Of a stretch of 64,000 nt of DNA, positions 53,761-63,467 are shown piece by piece; positions within the stretch are counted from its first letter, which is position 1; every line of letters begins with the position of its first letter. The DNA is from Arthrobacter silvisoli. GTDB lineage: Bacteria > Actinomycetota > Actinomycetes > Actinomycetales > Micrococcaceae. A program made the translations under genes and the position numbers. Location: positions 1 to 64,000 of the forward strand of contig NZ_QRCU01000006.1 of NCBI RefSeq assembly GCF_003369445.1. Direction: 5' to 3'. The notes beneath the pieces are model-generated. The model was not told the origin of the DNA. It saw only the letters and a list, made by a program, of their open reading frames with translations, and did not search any database.

Positions 53761-53786
53761 AAACATACGTGCCGGTCGGTACGTTT
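53761..53786. promoter_or_regulatory. Candidate TetR-type operator before the ABC exporter operon
   Basis: An imperfect 26-bp palindrome (arms AAACATACGTGCC and GGTCGGTACGTTT, 9 of 13 pairs) resembles operators of TetR-family repressors that contain GGTCGGTA. It overlaps TAGGCT (53786-53791), a possible -10 for the adaptor gene. No TetR gene lies nearby. Confidence 0.5.
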
Positions 53787-53847
53787 AGGCTGGGGTAGTT
53801 CATCCCTCGCAGAGCGTTTCTGTGGGGAGTTACCGAATGGAGCAGGG

Positions 53848-55035
53848 ATGAGTGTTTTTCGACGTGTCGTCTTGCCGGTGGCCTGGCTGCTGGTCTTTGC
53901 AGTCATAGCTTTGGCTTTGGTCAAAATCGCGTTCATCGACGGCCTGCGGTCCGAAGAATCCGGGCCGGCCCCGATGGCGCAGGTGGGGACGCCGGCTGTA
54001 CCCGCGGTCCGGGCCACGGTGACGAACACCGTGCAGCTCAAAGCGACGGTCCAGAGCGATCCCGCACAGGCCGTCCGGAGCACCGCCGCCGGAACCGTGG
54101 TGTATATCTACCGGGACGCCGGGACCACAGTCGCCAAAGGCGAGGCGGTGATCCAGGTACGGACGGAGCAGCCCCGCGAAGCGGGGCAGGCTACCGAACC
54201 GGGTGAAGAAGCTGCGGAAGAACAGAGCAGCGAACCGGTGTATGTCTACACGGATGTTCCCGCTCCAAGAGGTGGCAAAGTCAGCGAACTCGGTGTGCTG
54301 ATCGACCAGCAGGTGACCGTTGGCGAGACCGTGGGCAAGGTGGACCCGGGGAGCTACACGGTGTCCGGCCCCGTGACCGCCGCACAGCAGTTCCGGCTCC
54401 TGGGCAAGCCGGGCTCGGCGGAGATCGCGCTGACCGGCGGCCCGGCGCCCTTCACTTGCCCGGAAGTGACACTTAAGAACAACGCCTCCGACGCCGGTGC
54501 TTCCGGAGGCGGGACGGGTGGCGGCACGGGTGCGGGTGGCATGGCGGTGGCTGCGGGCGGCCTGCAGCCGGCCGCTGTCGCCGTTCCCGGCGGGGGAGGG
54601 GAAGCACCCCAGGACGGCGGACCGGCCACCGGGACGTTGAGCTGCGCCATCCCCTCGGGAACGGAGGTCTTCGCAGGCCTCGGCGCCACTATGACCGTGA
54701 CGGCGGGCGAGTCGAAGAATGTCATCACTGTTCCGCTGAGCTCGGTGAAGGGAAGCGTCAAGGAAGGAATCGTCTGGCTCGCCGGGGAAGCTGCGGCTGT
54801 AGCGGACGCCGGAGCCGCGCCAGGTGCCGCACCCGGAGCCCCTGGAGCCCCTGTCCGGGAGGCCCGGGAACCGGAGCAGCGCCGCGTGAAGCTTGGCCTG
54901 AACGACGGCTCCAAGGTGGAGGTCACTTCGGGCCTGGCCGAGGGGGACATGGTGCTGGAGTTCGTGCCGGGTGCCGCCGCGAATCCGGCCATGCCCGGCC
55001 CGGGGCAAATGATGTACGGTCCGGCGGGCGGCTAG
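53848..55035 (+). CDS. Membrane-fusion (HlyD/MacA-like) adaptor of an ABC exporter
   Basis: 395 residues. One N-terminal membrane anchor (VVLPVAWLLVFAVIALALV), then a biotinyl-lipoyl-like hairpin (STAAGTVVYIYRDAGTTVAKGE and a repeat at RGGKVSELGVLIDQQVTVGE). A Gly/Ala-rich insert with no fold lies at about 210-265, then a beta-barrel part with VITVPLSSVKG, and a Gly/Ala/Pro linker. It heads a three-gene operon with an ATPase and permease. In Gram-positive bacteria such adaptors form tripartite-like MacAB systems without an outer-membrane channel. Confidence 0.85.
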   Translation: MSVFRRVVLPVAWLLVFAVIALALVKIAFIDGLRSEESGPAPMAQVGTPAVPAVRATVTNTVQLKATVQSDPAQAVRSTAAGTVVYIYRDAGTTVAKGEAVIQVRTEQPREAGQATEPGEEAAEEQSSEPVYVYTDVPAPRGGKVSELGVLIDQQVTVGETVGKVDPGSYTVSGPVTAAQQFRLLGKPGSAEIALTGGPAPFTCPEVTLKNNASDAGASGGGTGGGTGAGGMAVAAGGLQPAAVAVPGGGGEAPQDGGPATGTLSCAIPSGTEVFAGLGATMTVTAGESKNVITVPLSSVKGSVKEGIVWLAGEAAAVADAGAAPGAAPGAPGAPVREAREPEQRRVKLGLNDGSKVEVTSGLAEGDMVLEFVPGAAANPAMPGPGQMMYGPAGG

Positions 55036-55037
55036 GC

Positions 55038-55736
55038 ATGGAGACCTTGCTGAGCCTGCGCGGGGTCACCCGCTCAGTGGTCCTGCCCGATGACCAGGAA
55101 CTGCACATCCTGCGGGGCATCGATCTCGAAGTTTTCAGCGGCGACCACACCGCGATCGTCGGCCGCTCGGGCTGCGGAAAATCCACCCTCCTGAACCTGC
55201 TTGGGCTGTTGGACGTTCCCAGCAACGGCGAACTGGACTTCCTGGGAACTCCGGTGCAGCGCATCGGCGGCAACGCCCGGGCCCGGTTGCGCGGCTCCAC
55301 GGTGGGTTTCGTGTTCCAGCAGTTCAACCTGCTGCAGGGTCGCAGCGCCTTGGACAACGTCATGACTCCGCTGTACTACGCCAAGGGCAGGGACTTCTGG
55401 CGGCGCCGCGAACTGGCCATGGAAATGCTGGACCGCGTGGGCCTCGCCGCCCGGGCGGGAGCCAAACCGAACATGATGTCCGGCGGCGAGCAGCAGCGGA
55501 TCGCCATCGCGCGGGCGCTCGTTCGGCGCCCCCGGCTGATTCTCGCCGATGAGCCCACCGGGGCGCTCGACGTCGAAACCGGGCAGTCCGTGATGGCGTT
55601 GCTCGATTCGATCGCCACTGAGTCTGCCGCGGCCTTGGTGACCATCACCCACGACCATAATGTGGCGGCATTGGCGAGGTCCCGGTACCGCCTCGACGCG
55701 GGCGTGCTGCAGGCAGCGGCGGAGGTTCCGGCATGA
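55038..55736 (+). CDS. ABC transporter ATP-binding protein (MacB/LolD type)
   Basis: 232 residues. Walker A GRSGCGKST (about 42-50), Q-loop FQQFN, signature MSGGEQQRIAIARAL, Walker B LILADEPTGALD, H-loop ITHDHN. Starts 2 nt after the adaptor gene and overlaps the permease start (ATGA). Confidence 0.95.
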   Translation: METLLSLRGVTRSVVLPDDQELHILRGIDLEVFSGDHTAIVGRSGCGKSTLLNLLGLLDVPSNGELDFLGTPVQRIGGNARARLRGSTVGFVFQQFNLLQGRSALDNVMTPLYYAKGRDFWRRRELAMEMLDRVGLAARAGAKPNMMSGGEQQRIAIARALVRRPRLILADEPTGALDVETGQSVMALLDSIATESAAALVTITHDHNVAALARSRYRLDAGVLQAAAEVPA

Positions 55737-56926
55737 GCGGCTTTCTTTCCGGCATCGTTTCGGCGCTTGTGGAGGCCTGGCAGGAACTGCGCATCAACAA
55801 GGTCCGCATCCTGCTGGCGCTGGTGGGCGTGGCGGTTTCAGTGACCGCTCTGACTTCAGTGGTGGGCGTGGGAGACCTCGCCCGGGAAGGCTTCAAGGTC
55901 CAGGCGGAACGCAGCCAGGGGCGCACGGCAACGGTCGCGCTGAGCGTCAACGGACCCACCATGCCGGATCCCGAACGGCTCGAGAAGGCCTATCAGGGGA
56001 TCGTGGAACGCTATGGGATCAGCTATTGGACCCACACAGGGCAGGCTCAGGCGCGCTTCCAGTTCCCGGGAGGCGTCCAGGATGTACAGATGACGCTGGT
56101 GGATCCGGGCTACGGGGTCATCCACCGCACGGACGTCACGCGCGGCTCGTGGTTTGCAGACGATGACGAACAGCGGTTGGCGCCCGCTGTCGTCGTTTCG
56201 GAGGCGTTCTACAACACAGCCGGCAGGCCGGACCTCGTGCGGAAACCCCTGGCGAAGCTCGTCGGGGATCAAGAGACGACGGCGGTGATCATCGGCGTCG
56301 TACCCGATCTCTTCCCGCAGGCGCCGCCGTCGGCGTTCATGCTGAACAGGGCGGCGCAAACCGCAGGAATTGCCGAGGGCTTCGGCCAGTTCAAAGTGTG
56401 GGTGCAGGACGGGCAGGCCGAGGCGTTGATGCCCGCCATGCAGGCGGACCTGCAGCTGCAGTTCCCGGACATGTACGTGGACGTCAGCCGCGTGGACTAC
56501 GCCGCCCACGGGGACCCGATCGCCGTAGCGCAGCTGGTGGTGGGCGCGGTGGCCGGGCTGGTGCTTCTCCTCGGCGCCATGGGCATGCTGAACATCTCGA
56601 TGGTGACCATCCGCTACCGGGTCCGGGAGATCGGCATCCGCCGCAGCTTCGGCGCCACCTCGGGCCGGATCTTCGTGGGCGTCATGATGGAATCACTCGT
56701 GGCCACCGCGGTGGCGGGGATCGTCGGCGTCATGCTGGCGGTGGCCGTGGTGAAGAATCCTTGGATCCAGCAGAAGGTGGCACCGGCGCTGAGCGAATAC
56801 CCGCCGTTTCCGCTTGAGGCGGCGATACTGGGCTTCGGTGCCGCCGTGCTGGTGGGCGCCCTGGCCGGGGCGATCCCGGCCTTGGTGGCCGTGCGGATCA
56901 AGGTGATCGACGCGATCCGGTTCTGA
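55733..56926 (+). CDS. ABC transporter permease (MacB type, FtsX domain)
   Basis: 397 residues. One N-terminal helix (IRILLALVGVAVSVTALTSV), a large extracytoplasmic MacB_PCD domain of about 220 residues, and three C-terminal helices of an FtsX domain containing YRVREIGIRRSFGATSGRI. It completes the adaptor-ATPase-permease exporter. The substrate (peptide, antibiotic or lipid) cannot be told. Confidence 0.92.
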   Translation: MSGFLSGIVSALVEAWQELRINKVRILLALVGVAVSVTALTSVVGVGDLAREGFKVQAERSQGRTATVALSVNGPTMPDPERLEKAYQGIVERYGISYWTHTGQAQARFQFPGGVQDVQMTLVDPGYGVIHRTDVTRGSWFADDDEQRLAPAVVVSEAFYNTAGRPDLVRKPLAKLVGDQETTAVIIGVVPDLFPQAPPSAFMLNRAAQTAGIAEGFGQFKVWVQDGQAEALMPAMQADLQLQFPDMYVDVSRVDYAAHGDPIAVAQLVVGAVAGLVLLLGAMGMLNISMVTIRYRVREIGIRRSFGATSGRIFVGVMMESLVATAVAGIVGVMLAVAVVKNPWIQQKVAPALSEYPPFPLEAAILGFGAAVLVGALAGAIPALVAVRIKVIDAIRF

Positions 56927-56955
56927 TGGTTACCGCCGGTCGACGGTAACCATCA
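56924..56955. terminator. Shared hairpin between the two convergent exporter operons
   Basis: A perfect 12-bp stem (56924-56935 with 56944-56955) and 8-nt loop; the permease stop codon lies inside the stem. There is no T run, so it would be a weak or Rho-assisted bidirectional terminator. Confidence 0.55.
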
Positions 56956-56960
56956 GGACC

Positions 56961-57650
56961 TCAGTTCCTGGCCGCGGCCGCCTCTTCGACCAACTGGCCC
57001 TGCTGCAGTCGGAAGCGGCGGTCCGCCTTCCGGGCCAGGCCGCGATCGTGCGTGACCACCAGGATGGTGGTGTTGTGGTCGCGGCTCAGGGAGCTCAGCA
57101 GCTCGATGATGTGCCCGCCGGTCTGCTCATCGAGGTTTCCGGTGGGTTCGTCGGCGAGGATCAGCTTCGGCTCGTTGGCCAGCGCACGGGCGATCGCCAC
57201 GCGCTGCTGCTCGCCGCCGGAGAGGCGGTTGGTCCGTCGCGTCTGCTTCTCCGGATCCAGCTGCACTTGCTCCAGCAGTTCCCTGGCGCGCTGGGCCCGC
57301 GCCGACGTGCGGACGCCCGCGAATTCCATCGGCAGCATCACGTTGTCCACGGCGCTGAGGTTGGGGATCAGGTTGAACTGCTGGAAGACGAAACCGATGT
57401 CCCGGCGGCGGTACTCAGTCAGCTTGCCGTCCGGGAGGCCAGCCAGGCTGACGCCATCGACGACGACGTCCCCGCTGGTGGGCTTGTCCAACGCACCCAG
57501 GAGGGACAACAGCGTGCTCTTGCCGCTGCCGCTCTTGCCCACGATGGAGGCCAGCTGGCCCTTCCCGAGCTCGAAACTGACGCCGTTGACCGGCTTGATG
57601 GTGCGGTCCCCGGACGTGAACTGGCGGACCAGGTCCTTGGCTTCAATCAT
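56961..57650 (-). CDS. ABC transporter ATP-binding protein (second MacB-type system)
   Basis: 229 residues. Walker A GKSGSGKST, FQQFN Q-loop, LSGGEQQRVAIARAL signature, LILADEPTGNLD Walker B and VVTHDRG H-loop. It starts 2 nt after the permease stop, so the two are one operon. It is a close family relative of the ATPase at 55038 but clearly distinct in sequence. Confidence 0.95.
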   Translation of the reverse strand: MIEAKDLVRQFTSGDRTIKPVNGVSFELGKGQLASIVGKSGSGKSTLLSLLGALDKPTSGDVVVDGVSLAGLPDGKLTEYRRRDIGFVFQQFNLIPNLSAVDNVMLPMEFAGVRTSARAQRARELLEQVQLDPEKQTRRTNRLSGGEQQRVAIARALANEPKLILADEPTGNLDEQTGGHIIELLSSLSRDHNTTILVVTHDRGLARKADRRFRLQQGQLVEEAAAARN

Positions 57651-57652
57651 GG

Positions 57653-59098
57653 CTATTCTCCTCGGAGGACTTCGATGGGGCGGATGCGGGCCGTGAGCAG
57701 GGCCGGGACGAGGGCGCCGATGATGGCCACCCCGAAGACGGCGGTGATGCCTGCGGCGATCACGCCGGGGGAGGCGCTCGCGGTGACGGATGTCAGCAAC
57801 TGCGTGGCGCCGCCGAAGGGGCCGCCCTGGCCGCCGAAGCCGCCGCCGAAGCCGCCTCCGGGGCCGCGCTGATCCACGGCGCCGGCTCCACTTGAGCTGG
57901 AGGAACTGATCAGCGCCGAGGCGATGCCTCCACTGGCGAACGAGGCGATCGCCGCGCCCACGACGCTGCCGAGCGCCACCAGGACGAGGGCTTCGAGGAC
58001 GAACTGCAGCCCGATGGTGCGGTTGCGTGCGCCAATGGCTTTCAGGACGCCGATTTCCCGGCGGCGCTCGCGGACCAGCATGACCATGATGAGCAGGATG
58101 ATGAGGCCGGCGGTGGCCAGTGCCGCGATGAAGGCCACGAGGGAGATGCCCTTGACGCTGTTGAGGGAGCTGACGGCCGTCTCGAGGTTTCGCTGGCCCT
58201 GGGTGACGTCGGCCTTGCTGGAACCGAGCGCCGCTTGGAGCGCGGTCTTGGTGCTGTCGACGTTCTCCATGCTGTTGACCGTGACCACCATGCTGGAGAG
58301 TTCACCGGGGGTTTCGGCGAGGGCCTGCGCCTCGGCCAGGGTCAGGTACACGGCGTTGTTGCCGAAGGTGGTGCCGGCATCGAAAATGCCGGCCACGGTG
58401 AAGGTCTTGCCCGCAACCGTGAAGGTGGAGCCGGTTGCGAGCTTGTTCTTCCCGGCCAAGGTGGTTCCCACGAGGGCCTTGGTGCTGGCCGCTGAGTAAT
58501 CGCCCAGGCCGGTTCCGCTGGTGATGTCCAGGGCCTTGCCCGAGCTGTCCACCTCGGCGGCGGTACCGGTGGCGGTGATCGGCAGCGTGAAGGTGCGTAC
58601 CGGCTCTGTGCCGTTTCCGGTACCGGTGCCAGTGCCGTTCGTGCTGCCGGTGTTGTTGTTCCGGTTGCCGAGGGTTCCGGCATCAATGGCGGCAGTCAGG
58701 CTGGTGGTGACTCCCCCCGCCTGCCCGCCCGGTCCTCCGGCACCGGGCTGGGCGGTGCCGGCGGCAGCGTTGGCGGTGTCCGTCGTCGCGGTTTCAGTGC
58801 GAAGCCGCAGCGCCTTGGTTCCCACCACGGAGGTGACGTTGGGGACGGCTGCGGCGGTGGCGGCTTCCGCAGCGGTGAGGGGTTCCCCGCCGCCTTCGAA
58901 CCCCTGGCCGCCGGCCGGGTTGACCGTGAGGGTGGTGCCCACGGATGCGTTCAGCTCCTGGACCTTGGCCCCCACGGCCTGGTTGGCGACGAGCATGGAC
59001 AGGGCCAGCCCGATGGCGACGGCCAATACCGCCACCACGGCTGCCGTTCTGATCTTGTTGCGGAAGGCGTTGCCGACGCTGCGGGCAAGGACGCTCAC
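57653..59098 (-). CDS. ABC transporter permease (MacB/FtsX type)
   Basis: 481 residues from GTG 59098, 6 nt after AGGAG; longer readings are poor. N-terminal helix (IRTAAVVAVLAVAIGLALSMLV), a long extracytoplasmic domain with Gly/Asn/Thr-rich inserts (GTLGNRNNNTGSTNGTGTGT at about 160-185), and three C-terminal helices with RERRREIGVLKAIGARNRTI. A Gly-rich extracytoplasmic stretch (RGPGGGFGGGFGGQGGPFGG) lies between the last helices. Converges on the other exporter operon. Confidence 0.92.
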   Translation of the reverse strand: MSVLARSVGNAFRNKIRTAAVVAVLAVAIGLALSMLVANQAVGAKVQELNASVGTTLTVNPAGGQGFEGGGEPLTAAEAATAAAVPNVTSVVGTKALRLRTETATTDTANAAAGTAQPGAGGPGGQAGGVTTSLTAAIDAGTLGNRNNNTGSTNGTGTGTGNGTEPVRTFTLPITATGTAAEVDSSGKALDITSGTGLGDYSAASTKALVGTTLAGKNKLATGSTFTVAGKTFTVAGIFDAGTTFGNNAVYLTLAEAQALAETPGELSSMVVTVNSMENVDSTKTALQAALGSSKADVTQGQRNLETAVSSLNSVKGISLVAFIAALATAGLIILLIMVMLVRERRREIGVLKAIGARNRTIGLQFVLEALVLVALGSVVGAAIASFASGGIASALISSSSSSGAGAVDQRGPGGGFGGGFGGQGGPFGGATQLLTSVTASASPGVIAAGITAVFGVAIIGALVPALLTARIRPIEVLRGE

Positions 59099-59238
59099 GG
59101 TTCTCCTAGGGATCCGGTGCCGGCCAGGAAGCGCCGGCGTCGGAACCAACATTTCCGCCCCCGCCTGTGCGGACAACTGCACGAAGCTATGTTTGCGCTG
59201 TGAAGCTTTCGGCGTCCCGGGCACAAGCCCTTAAACAA

Positions 59239-59273
59239 CTGATGCCCGGCCCCAAACGGGGGCCGGGCATCAG
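59239..59273. terminator. Terminator of the sugar ABC operon
   Basis: A 15-bp GC-rich stem (59239-59253 with 59259-59273). On the minus strand it is followed by TTGTTT. Confidence 0.85.
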
Positions 59274-59282
59274 CTTGTTGCG

Positions 59283-60383
59283 TTACTTGGTGATGGGGCC
59301 GAGGACCGGATCGTCCACGTAGGCCGTCTTCACGTTCTCCTTGGTGACAATCACCGGGGGAAGCAGGTAGGCCGGAACGGTCTTCACACCGTTGTTGTAG
59401 GACTTGTCGTCGTTGATCTCGAGCTTCTTGCCCTCCTGGAGACCCTTGACCATCTCGATCGCGTGCTCCACGAGCTTGCGGGTGTCCTTGTTGATGGTGG
59501 AGTACTGCTCACCAGCCATGATCGACTTCACGGACTCGACCTCGGAGTCCTGGCCGGTCACCACGGGAACCGGCTTGCCGGCGCCCTTGACGGAGGTGAT
59601 GATGGCGCGGGCCAGGGTGTCGTTGGGGGAGAGGACGCCGTCGAGGGTGGTGGAGCCGTAGCTGCCGGCCATCAGGGTGTCCATGCGCTTCTGGGCGTTT
59701 TCAGCCTTCCAACCCTGGGTCACTGCCTGTTCGAAGGTCTTCTGTCCCGAGACCACCTTCAGCGTGCCGTCGTCGATCTTGGGCTGCAGGACCTTCATGG
59801 CGCCGTCGAAGAAGACCTTCGCGTTGGCATCGTCAGGGGAGCCGGCGAAGAGCTCGATGTTGTACGGGCCGGAGGCCTTCTTGGCCTTCATGCCGTCCAG
59901 CAGGGCCTGGCCCTGGAGTTCGCCGACCTTGAAGTTGTCGTAGGCCACGTAGTAGTCCACGGCGTCCGTGTTCTTCACCAGGCGGTCGTAGGCGATGACC
60001 ACGGCGCCGGCATCGTGCGCCTGCTTCAGCTGGGTTCCCAGCTGGGAACCATCGATGGCGCCGACGATGATGACCTTGGCGCCCTTGGTGACCATCGCGC
60101 TGATCTGGTTCTGCTGCTCCGAGACACCGCCGTTGGCGAACTGGACGTCCGCCTTGAAGCCGGCGGACGTCAGTCCGTCGTTGAAAAGCTTCTCTGCCAG
60201 GACCCAGTTTTCGCTCGTCTTCTGGGGAAGCGCGACGCCGATCGAGGAGTTCTTCGGGAAGGCTTCGCCGCCTGCCGTGGAACCTCCGCCCGTGCCGCTG
60301 TCTGAGCGGCCGCAGGCCGTCAGCGCCACTGCTGCGATAGCAGCGATTGCTGCCGCCTTTCCAGCTTTACCAAACATGCGCAT
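59283..60383 (-). CDS. Sugar ABC transporter substrate-binding lipoprotein (ChvE/xylose type)
   Basis: 366 residues. Lipobox ALTACGRSDSG (Cys24) after a short signal. Periplasmic-binding-protein class I fold with KVIIVGAIDGSQLG, AYDRLVKNTDAVDYYVAYDN and VVTGQDSEVESVKSIMAGEQ, as in ChvE/MmsA-type pentose and galactose binders. Last gene of the three-gene transporter operon; a terminator follows. Confidence 0.92.
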   Translation of the reverse strand: MRMFGKAGKAAAIAAIAAVALTACGRSDSGTGGGSTAGGEAFPKNSSIGVALPQKTSENWVLAEKLFNDGLTSAGFKADVQFANGGVSEQQNQISAMVTKGAKVIIVGAIDGSQLGTQLKQAHDAGAVVIAYDRLVKNTDAVDYYVAYDNFKVGELQGQALLDGMKAKKASGPYNIELFAGSPDDANAKVFFDGAMKVLQPKIDDGTLKVVSGQKTFEQAVTQGWKAENAQKRMDTLMAGSYGSTTLDGVLSPNDTLARAIITSVKGAGKPVPVVTGQDSEVESVKSIMAGEQYSTINKDTRKLVEHAIEMVKGLQEGKKLEINDDKSYNNGVKTVPAYLLPPVIVTKENVKTAYVDDPVLGPITK

Positions 60384-60433
60384 ATCTAGCTTCCTTTTTT
60401 CGTGGGTTGGAAATCGGACTCGAGCGTTTCCGC

Positions 60434-61705
60434 TCAGGCTTCCTTGGAGATGACTTCTTTGGTGGAGGTGGTTTCGTCCGGTGTGAGCTCCTCGCTGCGG
60501 CGCCCGAAGTTCTTCATCATCATGCCGATGATCGACTTCTTGCCCTGGGTCTTGTTGTAGACATCGAAGGCCACGGCGGCCAGCAGGACCAGGCCCTTGA
60601 TGATCTGGGTCAGGTCGGCGCCGACGCCCAGCAGTTGCAGGCCGTTATTCAGGACAGCCATGACGAGACCACCGACGATGGAGCCGATGACAGTGCCGAC
60701 GCCGCCGGTGACGGCCGCGCCGCCGATGAATACGGCGGCGATCGCGTCAAGTTCCCAGCCCACGCCGTCAAACGGTCCCGAGGCTGTGGAGCGGCCGACG
60801 AAGATCATGCCGGCCAGGCCGGCCAGGATGGACATGTTCATCATGACCATGAAGTTGACCTTCTTGGACTGGACACCCGAGAGTTCGGCCGCGTGCCGGT
60901 TGCCGCCGACCGCGTAGATGTGCCGGCCGATGACGGTCTTGGCGGAGATGAAACCGTAGATCAGGACGAGGACGGCGAGGATCAGGCCGGGGATCGGGAA
61001 GGACGTTCCTGGGCGGCCGGTGGCGAACAGGTAGGTGGCATACAGGATGGCACCGCAGACCAAGACCAGCCGGGTGACCATGACCCAGGCTTCGTTCACT
61101 TCGGCGCCCAGCGCCTTGGCGGTCCGGCGGGCACGGACTTCGCCGATCACCACGAAGGCAACGGCCGCAAGGCCGATCAGCAGCGTGAGGTTGTTGAACC
61201 CCGTGTTGGGGCCGACTTCGGGCAGGTAGCCGGAACCGATGTACTGGAAATCGTTGGGAACCGGGATGGTGTTGGACTTGCCGACGAACTGGTTGAAACC
61301 GCGGAAGAGGAGCATGCCCGCCAAGGTCACGATGAAGGCGGGGATGCCGACGTACGCGGTCCAGAATCCTTGCCAGGCCCCGATCAAGGCACCCAAGGCC
61401 AGCCCCAGCAGGATCCCCATGTACCAGGGAATGCCCCAGTCCCGGATGGCGAGGGCAACCGTGACGCCCACCACGGCGGCCACAGAACCGACGGACAGGT
61501 CGATGTGGCCGGCGATGATCACCAGGACCATGCCGATGGCGAGGATGAGGATGTAGGAGTTGCCGTTGAAGAGGTTGATGACGTTGCCGGGAGTCAGGGT
61601 CCGGCCCTCGGTGAAGATCTGGAAGAAGACGATCAAGGCAACGAGGGCGAAGATCATGCCGAATTGTCGGGTGTTGCCGCCGAATAGCTTCTTGAGAGCG
61701 TTCAT
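60434..61705 (-). CDS. Sugar ABC transporter permease (MmsB/XylH/GguB type)
   Basis: 423 residues with about ten membrane helices. Family motifs IDLSVGSVAAVVGV, VGIPAFIVTLAGM and GRHIYAVGGNRHAAELSG. The C-terminal tail of ~30 residues is polar. It lies between the ATPase and binding-protein genes and forms the sugar channel. Confidence 0.94.
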   Translation of the reverse strand: MNALKKLFGGNTRQFGMIFALVALIVFFQIFTEGRTLTPGNVINLFNGNSYILILAIGMVLVIIAGHIDLSVGSVAAVVGVTVALAIRDWGIPWYMGILLGLALGALIGAWQGFWTAYVGIPAFIVTLAGMLLFRGFNQFVGKSNTIPVPNDFQYIGSGYLPEVGPNTGFNNLTLLIGLAAVAFVVIGEVRARRTAKALGAEVNEAWVMVTRLVLVCGAILYATYLFATGRPGTSFPIPGLILAVLVLIYGFISAKTVIGRHIYAVGGNRHAAELSGVQSKKVNFMVMMNMSILAGLAGMIFVGRSTASGPFDGVGWELDAIAAVFIGGAAVTGGVGTVIGSIVGGLVMAVLNNGLQLLGVGADLTQIIKGLVLLAAVAFDVYNKTQGKKSIIGMMMKNFGRRSEELTPDETTSTKEVISKEA

Positions 61706-61748
61706 GGTGTGTTCCTTGTGTCCTGGAGAGTCTGGGTGGTGGCAGCCG

Positions 61749-63305
61749 TCAGGCTGACTTTCGGTTGGACGTCATGAGTTTCATGAGGCTTTCCTGGCTC
61801 GCCTCGTCCTTGTTCAGCACCCCGGTGATGGAGCCTTCGAAGATCGTGTAGATCCGGTCGGACAACCCCAGCAGCTCGGGCAATTCGGAGGAAATGACGA
61901 TCACGCCCTTGCCCTGGTTGGCCAGCCTTTGGATGATGCCGTAGATCTCGTACTTGGCTCCGACATCGATGCCGCGGGTCGGCTCGTCGAGGATCAGGAG
62001 TTCGGGGTCCGTGAACATCCATTTGGCGAGGACCACCTTCTGCTGGTTCCCGCCGGAAAGCTTGGCCACCCCTTCTTCAACACTCGGTGTCTTGGTGCGC
62101 AGGGACTTGCGGTATTCCTCGGCCACGGTGAATTCCTTGTCGGTATCCACGACGAAGTTCTTGCTGACAGCCCGCAGGTTCGCGGACACCGTGGTGGTCT
62201 TGATGTCGTCGAGGAGGTTCAGGCCCAGGGTCTTGCGGTCCTCGGTGACATAGCCGAGCCCGGCATCGATGGCCTGCCGGACGTTGTGCATCCGGATTTC
62301 CTTGCCGTTCTTGAAGACCTGGCCGGAAATGAAACGCCCGTAAGAGTGCCCGAAGACTGAACGCGCGAGCTCGGTGCGCCCGGCCCCCATCAGCCCGGCG
62401 AATCCGACGATCTCGCCGCGGCGGACGTAGAAGTTGGAACCCTTGCAGACCAATCGGTCCTGGATCTGCGGGTGGCCCACCGTCCAGCCCTTGACCTCGA
62501 AGAACACTTCGCCGATTTTCGGGGTGTGCTCCGGGAACCGCGATTCCAAGGTGCGGCCCACCATGCCCTTGATGATGCGGTCCTCGTCCACGCCGTCGCC
62601 CTTCACGTCCAGGGTCTCGATGGACTTGCCGTCGCGGATGATCGTGATGGAGTCGGCGATCTGTTCGATCTCGTTGAGCTTGTGCGAAATCATGATCGAC
62701 GTGATGCCCTTGCTACGCAGGCCGGAGATCAGGTCCAGCAGGTGCTGGGAATCCGATTCGTTGAGCGCCGCCGTGGGCTCATCCAGGATGAGGAGCTTCA
62801 CGGACTTGTTGAGGGCCTTGGCGATCTCGACAAGCTGCTGCTTTCCGACGCCGATTTCCTTGATCGGGGTGTCCGGGTCCTCGCGGAGTCCCACGCGGGC
62901 CAGCAGTTCGAGCGAACGACGGCGGGCCTCGGCCCAGTCGATCACGCCGCGCTTGGTGGGTTCGTTGCCGAGGAAGATGTTCTCCGTGATGGAGAGTTCG
63001 GGGATGAGCGCGAGTTCCTGGTGGATGATCACGATGCCTGCGTGCTCGCTGGCCCGGATGTCCTTGAACTGCTGCACCTCGGCCTGGTAGACGATGTCTC
63101 CGCTGTAGCTGCCGTAGGGGTAAACGCCGGAGAGGACCTTCATGAGGGTGGATTTGCCGGCGCCGTTTTCGCCGCAGATCGCGTGCACTTCGCCGGCCTT
63201 GACCCGGAGGTTCACATCCGACAGGGCCTTCACCCCGGGGAACTCCTTGGTGATGGACCGCATTTCGAGGATCACAGGATCCTTGCGCGTGGTGGGGGTC
63301 GTCAT
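61749..63305 (-). CDS. Sugar ABC transporter ATP-binding protein (MmsA/XylG/GguA type)
   Basis: 518 residues with two ABC domains. First: Walker [10 protein letters not shown], Walker [14 protein letters not shown], with the degenerate signature [14 protein letters not shown]. Second: [14 protein letters not shown] and [14 protein letters not shown]. This is the usual arrangement in CUT2 sugar transporters. It is the first gene of the transporter operon, with a likely promoter upstream. Confidence 0.95.
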   Translation of the reverse strand: MTTPTTRKDPVILEMRSITKEFPGVKALSDVNLRVKAGEVHAICGENGAGKSTLMKVLSGVYPYGSYSGDIVYQAEVQQFKDIRASEHAGIVIIHQELALIPELSITENIFLGNEPTKRGVIDWAEARRRSLELLARVGLREDPDTPIKEIGVGKQQLVEIAKALNKSVKLLILDEPTAALNESDSQHLLDLISGLRSKGITSIMISHKLNEIEQIADSITIIRDGKSIETLDVKGDGVDEDRIIKGMVGRTLESRFPEHTPKIGEVFFEVKGWTVGHPQIQDRLVCKGSNFYVRRGEIVGFAGLMGAGRTELARSVFGHSYGRFISGQVFKNGKEIRMHNVRQAIDAGLGYVTEDRKTLGLNLLDDIKTTTVSANLRAVSKNFVVDTDKEFTVAEEYRKSLRTKTPSVEEGVAKLSGGNQQKVVLAKWMFTDPELLILDEPTRGIDVGAKYEIYGIIQRLANQGKGVIVISSELPELLGLSDRIYTIFEGSITGVLNKDEASQESLMKLMTSNRKSA

Positions 63306-63370
63306 TAGCCCTTACGCCTCCAATGCCTGACTTCGTTGTCGCCCCGGAAAGTCGGGGCTGCCTGATGAAA

Positions 63371-63418
63371 AGTAAACTGGATCACTGGTCTTGTCGTCAA
63401 GAGTTGAACGCAAGAGTT
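63371..63418 (-). promoter_or_regulatory. Promoter and candidate ROK operator of the sugar ABC operon
   Basis: On the minus strand TTGACG (63395-63400), 18-bp spacer, TTTACT (63371-63376). On the plus strand the octamer CAAGAGTT occurs at 63398-63405 and 63411-63418 (period 13), overlapping and upstream of the -35. The neighbouring ROK regulator is the obvious candidate to bind it. Confidence 0.55.
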
Positions 63419-63467
63419 TTGCTGTGGCCGGGTTTGGCCGTGAGGGGACTCCGGTTTTCGCCCACCG

